From: Meghimatium bilineatum
Taxonomy: Eukaryota; Mollusca; Gastropoda; Stylommatophora; Philomycidae
DNA length: 64,000 nt
NCBI GenBank assembly: GCA_034231615.1
Contig: CM067317.1
Location: forward strand, 19,799,379 to 19,863,378
Direction: 5' to 3'
A program made the position numbers and the translations under genes. Shown piece after piece: positions 12,188-22,540 of the stretch. Under the pieces are notes generated by a model. It made no database searches. It was not told the origin of the DNA and saw only the letters and a program-made list of their open reading frames with translations. The number at the start of each line of letters is the position of its first letter. The first letter of the stretch is position 1.

Positions 12188-13075
12188 TAGCGACCAATAA
12201 AACAAAGAAGACGACAAAGGACTCCCACAATAAATGTACCAACTAGATTGACGGCTTACGTAAGAAAGAAAATAGATACCTATTCAAACATTAGTCACGG
12301 ACACAGAACACATAAAGAACCATACACTAACAAACACATGACAGTACAGAATAATCACACAAACAGAAATACACAACAGCCTACATCCACAAAATCTTGC
12401 CCGCAAAACGTTTTATATAGACACAATAACATCCTCCATGACAGCCTCACGATTGTGCAAACATGAGTTTCAACAAATTTCTTGCATTCCCAAACCCCCC
12501 CCCCCCCAGCCAAATAACAACTACAGGGCTGTGAAATTAAGTCTCAACACGACAACCCTCACAAAACAAACCCCGCTCACTTATTAACAACGTGGTTGGG
12601 CAACCAAATAGCAGTGCAATTGAGTTTCAACAACACAAGTCACAAAAACCCACCCCGCACTAACAACCACATGATTTTACATAGCCAGAGCTTCACCGCC
12701 AAACAGTCAGACCAATCAACCAATAAACATACACACTTCAAACACTGAACATCACCTTGCCAGTGCTATTGCGTTTCAGCACCATATATTTCACGCAAAA
12801 TTAGGCCCAACCCCTCACAAACAACGAAAAATTGTGCACATGCAGAGTTTTACAGTACCAGACAAGTCAATCAATAAACATAAACACTCCAATCAACAAA
12901 ACACAACCTTACAACAGTGCTAAACCAAATTGAGTTTTCAATCCACCACCATACTCAAATCACTACATTCATACCCACAAGACCAGAACCAGACAGGACA
13001 ACATAAAGATACCCATAATACAACAGACAGGACATGAATAAAACTCTTAAACCCTCATAATACAGACCACATATG
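12188..13075 (+). mobile_element. LINE-alpha 3' tail with degenerate tandem units, copy A
   Basis: This non-coding tail directly follows the ORF2 remnant and repeats the block at 8,511-9,495. It has the same opening motif, a TTGACGGCTTACGTAAG stretch, a poly-C run near 12,496, degenerate roughly 165-bp units, and an ending around CCAGACAGGACAACATAAAG. The two similar tails flank the RT/RNase H segment in direct orientation and superficially resemble LTRs. Confidence 0.72.
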
Positions 13076-13329
13076 ACCTGGTTCAGATATATAATCTAAT
13101 AAAAATAAGAGTGCAAGAGCGAGGAGTTCTCATACCACACCATAAAATAAACAATTACACGATCAGATAACAATCACTAATGAGAAGAAAGCTCAACCAA
13201 CAGACTGAATAAAACAAAATAAACCTCAAGTATAGTTTAGACAAGGGAGGGGAAGGTCCAAAATACTGGTATTATCGCGAGAATGAAGTATGAAAGGCCA
13301 ATAATACCAGTATACCTTATATACATATG

Positions 13330-13729
13330 TGTACTATCGAGGTACGCAACTGTATAAGTATGTAAGGGTATGTAAAATATCTGAGTACATGGATATCTAT
13401 GTTATGTAAAAAATGTGGATGTATGAGTACATGATATGTAAATCACAAGTGTGTATGGATATTTATGATATGTATTTGTAAAGTATTTGGGTGAATGGGT
13501 ATTAATGATATGTAAAGTATATGGGTGAATGTGTACTTATGATATGTAAAGTATATGGGCGAATGTATACTTATGATATGTAAAGTATATGGGTGAATGT
13601 GTAAGTATGATATGTAAAGTATGTGGGTTCATGTGTATTTTTCATATGTAAAGTATATTGGTGAATGGGTATGTATGATATGTAAAGTATATGGGCGCAT
13701 GGGTATTTTTCATATGTTGAGTATATGGG

Positions 13730-13770
<41 letters not shown>
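13330..13770. repeat. 34-bp minisatellite followed by (TA)n, copy A
   Basis: Degenerate units of about 34 bp contain GATATGTAAAGTATATGGGT, followed by variants of GAATGTGTACTTAT. A pure TA run lies at about 13,736-13,769. Copy B has the same array (about 58,910-59,305), but its TA run is much shorter. Confidence 0.88.
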
Positions 13771-14520
13771 CTATGAGTGTGTGCTCAAACCAACTCATTG
13801 CTTGATGGAGGAAAAATACTATTTATGTATATAAACATTGAAGTCGTTTTTAAAAAAAAAATTTACATTTATAAAAAAAAAATTAAAAAAAAAAAATTTG
13901 ATAAAGAAAAAATTTTCTCCACAGAGTCTACAAGACCATCCAAAACATTGGATGTCAACAGAAGATCCACAACCATCTATTTCCAGGAGGAGAACCAAGA
14001 CCCACGAGCCTAACACTAAACGCACCAAGTACAACAAACAAGTCCTTCTTAGGACTACATCCTAATCCCCCAATATTTCTTTGTCCTTATAAGGACACGC
14101 AGACCAAACCCCAGGTCAAATCACCAGTCCCTAACAGGAAAACCCAGGCCATTGGGCCACAATATACGCCCTGTTATAACTAAAGGAAAATAATTCCACG
14201 TTTTAAAGGGGCGTGTCTGACTCTAGACGACAAATCCACCAACTAACAAACAAACAAAAGAGATAGAACGGCATTCTCATCAAGTCGGCGGAGCAAGAAA
14301 GACGTGTCTCTCAGCAACACTATTTGAAAATTCGAGGAAACAATCGTGTGTATTCCAAGTCGGGTAAGGTAGAAGTGGAAGATATAAATTAAAGTGTTAG
14401 AAGTCCTGTCATGTGACGTATTCCTTCCAGAACGTTGTCTTCCCAATGAACTCTGAACCACTCTCTGTCTTGGGCGATGTGGCTTGCATTTTCTAGCGAT
14501 GCATTCATGTTATCTTTAAT

Positions 14521-15022
14521 GTCGTCAGTCCAACATCTTCTTGGTCTGCCCTTTCTCCTTAATTTTACCTGGTACTCTTTCCTCCATTATTTGTCTTTCT
14601 AAACAGTTGTGTCTCAGAAGTAGAAACAGTATATATTAGAAATAATTAGCAATTATAAGTGTTAGAGTGAAATATTACTACCAGTGATAGATTAAAGTGA
14701 CAGAAATAATATAGATTACATAGCAATATTAGATAAAGTTATTAAGATAGCAAAAGTGTTAGATAGTGTTAGACTTCGTCAGTCCAACATCTTCTTGGTC
14801 TGCCCTTTCTCCTTTTTTTTACCTGGTACTCTTTCCTCCATTATTTGTCTTTCTAAACAGTTGTGTCTCAGAAGTAGAAACAGTATATATTAGAAATAAT
14901 TAGCAATTATAAGTGTTAGAGTGAAATATTACTACCAGTGATAGATTAAAGTGACAGAAATAATATAGATTACATAGCAATATTAGATAAAGTTATTAAG
15001 ATAGCAAAAGTGTTAGATAGTT
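14521..15022. repeat. 255-bp tandem duplication specific to copy A
   Basis: A stretch starting at CGTCAGTCCAACATCTTCTT (14,521) is repeated at about 14,776, including the later TTAGAAATAATTAGCAATTA and ATAGCAAAAGTGTTAGATAG words. Copy B holds a single unit at 60,058-60,305. The two A units differ mainly at a CTTAATTTTAC versus CTTTTTTTTAC site. Confidence 0.93.
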
Positions 15023-15055
15023 AGGCAAACTAGAAGTAATACATTCGATTTTTTT

Positions 15056-15330
15056 TCTGCGTTCGTTCTTAAACTCCAGCAGATTAGCAGGATGTAGTCC
15101 GGAGAACGAAATGCGTTGTAGCATGGATTACAGGATCGCGGCGATATCTGCGCCTTTCGGCCTGACACAGCCGACTTCAGCATGGCTTTGGGTCACTGAC
15201 CCTATATGGGATGGGACAGCAAACTCCATCCCATAACCTCCTTAGTCGCCTTTTACGACAAGCGTGGAAGATAAACAGTGTTGCTATTCTTTGCTCCCCT
15301 CTCGGGCCCCGGCAACACAAGGGCGATACA
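15056..15330 (+). mobile_element. SINE-like repeat with a TTTTACGACAAGC core, copy A
   Basis: Starts around TGCGTTCGTTCTTAAACTCC and contains GACTTCAGCATGGCTTTGGG, CCCTATATGGGATGGGACAG, CCTCCTTAGTCGCC and GCCTTTTACGACAAGCGTGG. Related, more decayed copies occur at 24.2, 24.65, 35.7-36.0 (reverse), 36.4 and 39.6 kb. I see no good Pol III A/B boxes, so calling it a SINE rests on size, dispersal and from-memory likeness of the core to invertebrate SINE domains. Confidence 0.6.
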
Positions 15331-15812
15331 TTAGATAAGAAGAGCCAACACGGTAGAAAGGTAGTTTAGGAGACAGAAAAGTGATAGACCATCAGTTAGA
15401 ATTGTGTAAATTGATAACACCTAGAGCACGTGGCTGAGGAAGGAAGCCACAATATTTGGAAATTGCTGTCACACGCTAGCAAGTGTAGAATAAGTATTCA
15501 AATTTTTATATATTAGAAGTGTTAAAGTTTATAAAACAGGATTAGATATTAGATATAAAATAGTAATATAAAATTTAGATAGAAGTGTTAGCTGATATTT
15601 AAAAACGTATAATCAAGACATAGTAGTAAGTGTTAGTATAATTATGTTAAATTTAAAGTGATACCATAATAATAACAGTGTAGAAACGTAGTTGTAGATA
15701 TCAAGTAGTGTAGTAATAAGAGGTAATCATTTAGTATATATTAGTAAATAATAATAGCAGGCAAAATTTCTCGATAGGTAGAAAAAGGAGACATAATTCT
15801 AACATAGAATAG

Positions 15813-16909
15813 TTGTGGGTATTCAACGGCACAAAAGCACGTGTCCCGGAAAGAAAACCAAGGGTAAGAAACACTATTCAAAATTTACAAAATTTAATTA
15901 AGTCATTTGCTGATGCCATCAAAGAGCCATCTCAGAAAAAGGCACCACAAACGGCTAATTCAACGACAATATCAAAGCCGAAAGATAACACGAGAAGAAG
16001 GGAACAAGATACCGACCAAAGTCAAGACCATATTAAATTAAAAAAACACAAGTAGGAGGACAGGAAGCGTCACTGAAGGCCCTACCATACAAAATTATAA
16101 AAGAACTTCTCGTCCCCATAACAGGGAAGGGCACCATCCGTGGTATAGTTAAATACCAAGAATATATGATAGTTACAATCACCAACAACATAGAAGGAAG
16201 AAAAGTGGCAGGTAACATTTAAAGAAATAAGTATACTACCTCCCTGCCTCACCAGATAATAGTAAAAACAGAACTGGTAGGAAAAACCACCAAAATGGTG
16301 ATAAAAGGGATTAGGAAAGACATCTCTGATGAAAAGATAAAAGAGATTCTCAGTAAAGAAAATCCCGATATCCAATGTATCAGGGCAAACATAATAATAC
16401 AAAATAACAATGCTACAACAGCAGTAGTGCTTTCCTGTGCAGGAAAAATAGCTAAAACGCTAAAATTCCTAAACACAGCAATAAACAAAAAAAACAACAG
16501 AAATGTATATACCTGAAGTTAGGCAATGCTCCAAATGTCAACAGTTTGGACATACCAGAGCTGGATGCCGAAATAGTAATAAATGTAGATACTGCGCAGG
16601 AGCACATACCCTAGCATCATGTCCGCTGGCCCAAAAGGACAACAATTATCAGGGGAAAAAAACATAAACAGAAAATGCGCAAATTGCACGGGAAATCATA
16701 GCGTTCACTACTTGGGTTGTCCAGCCTACATCAAAGCCGGACATGAGTTGAAAAGTCCAATTAAAATAATACCAGCAATTAAAAACCCTAGAGAAATCTC
16801 CGAACCGCTGACCATAACAACAACAACAACCAAAAACACCCAAAAGACAAACCAAATTAGCAAAAACAGAGGAAATAAACCAACTTCAAGCAATTTCCAA
16901 ATAAATTGA
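15813..16909 (+). pseudogene. LINE-alpha ORF1, nucleic-acid-binding protein with zinc knuckles, copy A
   Basis: The reading frame is spread over at least four pieces: a basic N-terminal part (to 16,055), a part with KALPYKIIKELLVPITGKG, a part with KMVIKGIRKDISDEKIKEIL (from 16,295), and the zinc-knuckle region. The third part resembles the PRE_C2HC segment that precedes zinc knuckles in jockey/X-type ORF1 proteins. Three knuckles follow: C-x2-C-x4-H-x4-C (16,532-16,569), C-x2-C-x3-H-x4-C (about 16,588-16,625) and C-x2-C-x3-H-x6-C (about 16,679-16,723). Copy A has one extra A in an A-run near 16,488, so the frame is lost before knuckle 1. A second shift separates knuckles 2 and 3. The first piece has no ATG. 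ORF1 normally coats the LINE RNA; this one is dead. Confidence 0.85.
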
Positions 16910-17202
16910 AAATGACATAGCAAAACTATGCGAATTTAAGAAAGATACAGAAGACCTCTTTAAGAAAATAGAATCAAACCAACCGGAAACAAAGATAGAA
17001 GAAGTCTAAACGAAAGAAAAATGGGAAGAAGAAAAGAAGGACATAGGTAGATAGATTTTAAATGTCAATCAAGAAATGTCAGGAATAAAACAACTGCTGA
17101 CAAATCTGATCAGTAAATAAAAAAGTTGCGACACCAAAAACGAACCATCAGGTCGAGTGACCAGAGCACAAGCCAAATGTGCCAAGGAAAACTGAACCTT
17201 AA

Positions 17203-18459
17203 ATGTCACAAACACTATCCATGACCAACAAGGGAATACAAATGGATAATACAAAACGTAAAATAATTCAATGGAATTGCCGGAGCGCGAAACAAAACCT
17301 GGTAACAATTATGGCAAAATATAAAGAAGAGAAAGTAATATATGCCATCCAGGAAACAAGAATAAATAGGGCAGAAACTCAGCTTCCCTGGTCACATTGC
17401 CATACGGAATGACAGGGACAACAGAGGAGGTGGAGTGGCGTTCATCATCAACGAGACCTTCAAAATTAATCATTGGGAAAAAATGAACACCAATAATATG
17501 GAAGGTCTATCAATAACGATAGAAAGCCGACCAGAAAACCTCAAAATATTCAACATCTATTGCCCCTGGGGAACATCACGGATGAGGACGTTTCAGAAGT
17601 ATTATCCAAAATATCGTAAATGAGTATCATGTTAGGGTATTTCAACGCACATCAACAGGTCTGGGGATGTCATAACAATGACAGATCTGGAAATATGGTG
17701 GTTGAAATGTGCGAAAATAACAACCTGATAATTCTTAGCGACGGATCCCCTACCAGGATCAACCCGGACGTGATAGGACGAGACTCTGCAAAAGACTTCA
17801 CTATAGTGACTCCCAACCTACAGGCATCAGGATGGAACCTGTTGGAGGAATCTGGATCAGATCATCTTCCCATAGAAATCACGATAAAAGGAAGACCAAC
17901 CACCAATTACATGAACACAAAACCAATATTCAACTTCCACAAAGCCCAATGGGAGGACTTTTACTTAGAATTCAACAAACTAGGCATAGATATAATCAAT
18001 ATAGAAACAGTAGATACCTTCGTAGAAACACTTACAAAGGAAATACTAAAAACTGCTACCCAACATATCCCGCACAGAAATATACCAACTGAACTAACAA
18101 ATAAACAAATACCCGAAACAAGGAGAGCATCAAAAATAAAAAATCCAGTCCCCTGGTGGAGAGAAATATGTGCAATCAAAAAAGAACAGCGAAACGCAGC
18201 GTTTAAAAAAATGCGGAAAAACAAGACAGAGGAAAACAATATATACTACAAAAACACTTCCAAAGAAGTAAATAGAACAATCAATAAGACCAAACAAGAA
18301 TACTGGAGAACACTCTGCCAGAACCTTAGCTTCAGGAAAACAACATCAGATGTCTGGAAAAAGCTAACAAGAATAAATGGAAACAACAGCACAAGAAACA
18401 CAATGCCAGCCCTGGACAACGTACAAGCAAAACAGACAAAGAAAAAGCAAACGCGCTAG
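17203..18459 (+). pseudogene. LINE-alpha ORF2 endonuclease domain, copy A
   Basis: Three overlapping frames carry an APE-type endonuclease. QWNCRSAKQN and IQET (metal-binding Glu region) are in 17,203-17,412. GGGVAFIINETF lies in the next frame. A 279-codon frame (17,620-18,459) holds LGYFNAHQQVWG and GSDHLPI. The usual GDFNAH motif reads GYFNAH (residues 6-11 of that frame), so the catalytic aspartate is a tyrosine. The SDH histidine is kept. The rest of the frame is a Lys-rich linker towards RT with a PVPWWREICAIKKE segment typical of these ORF2 proteins. Copy B has the same D-to-Y change. Confidence 0.9.
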
Positions 18460-18464
18460 CGAGA

Positions 18465-19330
18465 CAATTCTACACACTCAGCAGCAACAACTGAACACCC
18501 AAGGAACTAAACAGAAGAACAAAACTCATTCAAGAAATGGAAACAACACATATAAATCCAGAAGCTACATATCTCAACGCAGACATCACAATACAAGAAG
18601 TTACTAGTGCAATAGCCAGAAAATCAAACACAGCAGCAGGACCAGACATACTAAACTACACTATACTGAAGACAGTATCCCCTAACATCATTCAAATGAT
18701 TACAACTCTATTCAACAAGATATGGGAGGAGGGGAAAATACCCACGTCGTGGAAAAGAGCCACTATAATACCACTCCTCAAACAGGATAAAGACCAAAAA
18801 ATAAAAGGTTCTTATCGACCCATATCCCTAACGTTTCACTAGGGAAAATACTAGAAACAGTAGTAAATACAAGATTAACATTCCGCCTCGAAAAATATAA
18901 CCTATACAGTCCCACACAAGCAGGATTCAGAAAAGGCAGAAGCACTGTCGACCAACTATTAAAGTTGCAACATGAACTAAAAAAAAGGCTTAATGAATAA
19001 CAGTAAAACCCTGACTGTATTCCTCGACGTCGCCAGAGCATACGATGAATGCTGGCTAGAGGGAGCCCTGATGGAAATACAAAAAACGGGAATCCATGGG
19101 ATAACCATGAACTACATTACAAATTTCCTGCAGGGACGCTACTTCAGTGTGCAGATCAACAAGCATCTGTCCGATGTCTACGAAAAGGAAACGGGATTCC
19201 ACGATGTTCTGTGATATCCCCAACTCTATTCACCATAATGGTGAACGACCTGGGGGAAGAGGTGGGAGATGTAAACAGTATATCCCAGTTTGCCGATGAC
19301 GTAGCCATCTGGACCACAGGGAGAATTTGA
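18465..19330 (+). pseudogene. LINE-alpha ORF2 reverse transcriptase core, copy A
   Basis: Motifs in order are AGPDILNYTILK, SWKRATIIPLLK, YRPISLT, SPTQAGFRKGRS, motif A FLDVARAYDECW (19,020-19,055), motif B SVISPTLFTIMVNDL (19,207 onward, in another frame) and motif C FADDVAIW (19,289-19,312). Unlike the copy at 9.5 kb, the NKI-W codon is intact here (TGG), and so is the W after motif A. Frameshifts occur near 18,838, 19,000 and 19,200, and a stop lies at 19,328. The frame therefore cannot give an enzyme. Confidence 0.9.
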
Positions 19331-19397
19331 GAAACAATAAATATCTGGAGAAATCAATGCAGAGACAGTTCAAACTGGGAGCCAACTGGATGACAAG

Positions 19398-20890
19398 GTG
19401 GGTTTCCAAATCAATGCATCCAAATCCATAGGAATGCTGTTCAGCCGAGGTAACAACCGCATAAATAGTAATCCAGATATACAAATAAATGACCAGCCCA
19501 TCAAATTTAAGAAAACCACACGATTCCTTGGCATGACCCTAGAGCGGAGCCTGCGATGGGACAAACATATCAACAATATAGTTGACCATAGCAGAATGGG
19601 CCTAAACATGCTAAGATATATAAAAGGAAGTGGTTGGGGAGCGGACACGCAGACAATGCTCACATTCTACAAATTCCTTGTTAGAGGCAAAATGGAGTAC
19701 GCAAGCATTGTATATGAATCTTCCGCCCCGTCAAATAAAAAAAAGGTGAACAAGATCCAGAACAAAGCCCTAACCACAATAGCCGGGGTACCACCAGGCA
19801 CATCAGAAGAAACGCTTCAAGTAGTCCTAGGTATTCTGCCCCTAAGGCTCAGAAAAAAAGAGCTAAGACTGAACTACTGGGCTAAGATTAGAAGTGACAA
19901 CTCACACCCAGCGTACAAATCTTTCTATGAAGATGTAGAGGAGGGTAATTACAATCTTACGAAGCCTAGATACCCAGCTGGATGGCGTACAAGCCACAAC
20001 ATCCAGATATCTGGGACCTGGTAACAACTAGGCAAAACCAAATGGCGGATTGCCCTCCATGGGAACTTGTGCGACCAACAATCGATACACGATTAACAGA
20101 AACACTTCCAAAAAATCTAGAAGTCCAGAATAGGACTATCAAGCATATTAACAAACACACACACACAACATTCTCAAAATATACACAGATTGTTCAAAAG
20201 GGGATGATGGTACTACGTAGGCAGGAGTCGTAATCCCAGAGAGAAGAATTAAAAGGGTATACAGACTCCCTAACATCATTTCAATATTTTCTGCTGAGCT
20301 TACAGCCATACTGAAAGCACTAGAGCTGATAGGAGAGAACCCACCTGAACATACCACGATCCTAACTGACTATCTATCTTCAGTACAAGCGCTTCAACTT
20401 AAGAAAAAAAGTGAACGGCCCGACCTGGTAGAAGACATTGTACGCTTACACACATCCTGGCACAATAAAGGAAAACTTCTTACAATTATTTGGATTCCAG
20501 CCCATGTGGGTATAGCAGGGAACGAGTTGGCCGATATCGAGGCTAAAGCTGGAAGAGCAATAACACAACCATAAAAGCTAGTACATTCAATGTCCGAAAT
20601 CAAATATTTCATTAGGAAGGAAATCAACAAAGAATGGACACTTAAATAGTCAAATAGCTCCAAGGTTAGACATGCTTTCTCCTTACTTAAAGCTCCTACA
20701 CTAAAAACTCAAATACGGGACGAGCTGAAAATTCCTAACAATAGGAAATACCTAAAGCTCAGACTAGCAGTTGAAGGGTACAAAATAAATGAACCCAAAT
20801 GCGAGGAATGTTACGAGGCAAATTCTATAGAACACTACCCCCTAGACTGCGCCAAATACCGACAACAAAGAACGGCGATGCTAGATTTTT
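19398..20890 (+). pseudogene. LINE-alpha ORF2 connector, RNase H and C-terminal Cys/His segment, copy A
   Basis: A 208-codon frame (19,398-20,024) contains the thumb/connector, with TTRFLGMTLERSLRWDKHIN and GSGWGADTQTML. RNase H follows: TDCSKGDDG (first Asp, near 20,184), SAELTAILKALEL (Glu), ILTDYLSSVQAL (Asp) and IPAHVGIAGNELADIEAKAG (His/Asp). The C-terminus has CEECYEANSIEHYPLDC near 20,802-20,852, a Cys2-His-Cys arrangement common in these ORF2 proteins. A stop at about 20,571 and another at 20,647 break the frame. Confidence 0.87.
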
Positions 20891-21183
20891 GTCAAAAACA
20901 ACAATATAGAGTGCAGCTTGGTAAACACACTAGCCCACAGAGTGGCTATTCAAAGAAAATAGTCAAACAATATATATCTCGAACCAAAGAACTAATATAA
21001 TAAGAAACGAAATTGATAAATAAAAACTACTATCTGGAAATAGCGATACAGGATAACCTGACACAAACAAACAAAAACACTATAGATACATGGTAGAAAT
21101 AAAACAACACACGGGAGCTCTTCGCGAGGGCACAAAAGGGACCAATAAAACAAACAAGACGACAAAGGACTCCCACAATAAAT

Positions 21184-22100
21184 ATTATTTTTTTTTTAAC
21201 ACCTTGCAAGGTCCCCCTGGTGTAGCCAACAACTGTCCCACCAACCCCTAAATGATGAATCGCGGTAAAATGTCCCTTAATGTCAGCACAGACCGTCACC
21301 ATGGAGCTCAACTGTAAACAGCGAAGGATCGAGGAGGAAGATAGAAAGATGAAGAGGAGATGGAAAGAGCAGTGAGAGGGTAGTGAGAAGCACAGCTTTG
21401 TCATGGCTCCAGATTCTACTCCCGATCCTCCTTCATCCTAATGATGACTCTTCTTCGGCATTGCCTTCCCACGATCTTTCAACCATGCATCCCTTGGGTT
21501 TCTATATCAGCATCTCATTCATTTATGCAGTGATACCTCCCTGCGACGTACAGATCTGCGGCGGTTCCCTTCACTTCAGTAGTGCCTTCCTTGCTCCCCA
21601 TCTCCCCATCTACTGTCTTATCTCTGTTATATTTCGGGGTCCACGCCCACTAGCGACTTCGTATCCTACCTTTACCTTTCTCTTCGACATTTATCAATGT
21701 ATGCTTCTTTGTCGAGTCATGGCTGCTGATAGCTGCACCGTTCTGCTATATCCATCTCTATCCAACCATTTCATCTTGTTCATTTTGAGCACCCTATGGG
21801 CTGGCTCTTTTCGCTCCTTGGCCCTCTTACTTACAAGCCCATCTTAAGCTCAATTAACTTTTACCACTTTTCCCTCTAGACACGAGGTTTTGTTCACACC
21901 TCGACTCTCATCATTTGTCTACTTCTTAACTTGATCTACATGGTGTTGTTCTAGACACATTTGCTAAATTCCATTGCATTTCAGTATGTCATTGAGTCAT
22001 TTGGATAATAATGGGACAAAACAGACTGATCTAAGTTACTAGCTTTATTACTTACTTGTTATTACTAATATTTAGCTAGTCTGCTGTTCGTCCGTCGAAG
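21184..22100. other. Unassigned stretch after LINE-alpha
   Basis: This is less AT-rich than its surroundings. The + strand frame 21,383-21,847 (154 codons) has no recognisable domain, no splice context I trust and a low-complexity, Ser/Leu-rich composition. I treat it as chance. Copy B does not reach this part, so conservation cannot be judged. Confidence 0.35.
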
Positions 22101-22540
22101 TCGATGATGACCGCTTAACTGGGATGATGATGTCTGCGATGTGCCAGACTATGACTAATGAGTCCTATGCGAGCGTGGAATATTTTACCACACTCTGGAC
22201 ACATGGACCATTGAACAGCTCTTGCCCTTCTTCTAGTATGTTTTTGTTGCGCATCACTGTGACTGAGGTTCTCTGCTGCTGCCTCACTACTCTTGATTTT
22301 GCGACGCCAGTCGGATCTGTCTTGTGCAAGATTCTCTCATGAATTTTTGTCTATTTTGAAGTGAGTCAGTAATGCCTTAAGAGTGTCTATAAAACGCCTC
22401 TTCTTTTCTCCTGCCATGGGGAGCCAGTCTGGAGTTTTCCATGTAGGCCTAACAACTTCTTTGGTAGACGATGACCTTTCATACGGCTCACGTGTCCTGT
22501 ACAGCGTGTCATCACCATAATTTAGGTATTTGGACATCAG
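22095..22540 (-). pseudogene. LINE reverse transcriptase C-terminus with a C2H2 zinc finger
   Basis: On the minus strand the sequence encodes a C-terminal tail known from invertebrate endonuclease/RT proteins: an RRFIDTLKALLTHFKID segment (about 22,350-22,400), a DRSDWRRKIKSS-like segment, and a final zinc finger C-x2-C-x12-H-x3-H (about 22,138-22,200, starting CPECGKIF). Frames are shifted between the first and last parts. No palm motifs remain. It lies 1.4 kb upstream of the PLCXD start codon and is probably an old insertion. Confidence 0.75.

Larger units (their letters stand above)
13771..15812 (+). other. Leader region upstream of LINE-alpha ORF1, copy A
   Basis: No open frame is convincing here. 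The segment from about 13,990 to 14,500 is almost base-for-base identical to copy B. It is followed by the 255-bp tandem duplication, a SINE, and AT-rich sequence with many GTGTTAGA-like words up to ORF1. It may be the 5' UTR of the LINE plus unrelated DNA. I cannot find the true 5' end of the element. Confidence 0.5.
1..18711. repeat. Large segmental duplication, copy A
   Basis: This block matches 45,733-63,980 in the same orientation. Matching landmarks are 704/46,435, 2,459/48,812, 9,600/55,142, 15,813/61,096 and 18,537/63,808. The offset between copies shifts in a few steps, each explained by one indel: a Tc1 fragment in B, a longer minisatellite in A, and a 255-bp tandem duplication in A. 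Reading frames inside both copies are broken at many of the same bases, so already-dead elements were duplicated together. The left edge lies outside the window. The right edge is set only by where B loses homology (18,711 in A). No coding gene is seen in the block. Confidence 0.93.
15813..21183 (+). mobile_element. LINE-alpha, near complete but dead copy (jockey/I-like, with RNase H), copy A
   Basis: The order is ORF1 with three zinc knuckles, then apurinic-type endonuclease, reverse transcriptase, RNase H and a C-terminal Cys/His segment. This order fits RNase H-bearing LINE groups (I, R1, Loa and relatives); I cannot assign the clade. Homology to the other LINE-alpha copy ends at ACTCCCACAATAAAT (about 21,183), before the tandem-repeat tail seen at 12.2-13.1 kb. 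Every domain is interrupted, so the copy cannot move by itself. Confidence 0.88.

Noticed and set aside
8511-13075. LTR retrotransposon
   Set aside because: RT motifs and RNase H are of LINE type, there is no gag, protease, integrase or primer-binding site, and the repeats lack TG...CA ends.
16640-16680. Programmed -1 frameshift in LINE-alpha ORF1 at the G/A run
   Set aside because: The required shift is -1, but the zero-frame codons (AAA ACA) do not fit the canonical slippery heptamer, and the copy has other random frameshifts. A simple indel is likelier.
21383-21847. 154-codon open frame as a gene
   Set aside because: No domain, no splice or codon evidence, and biased composition; it was left as unassigned.
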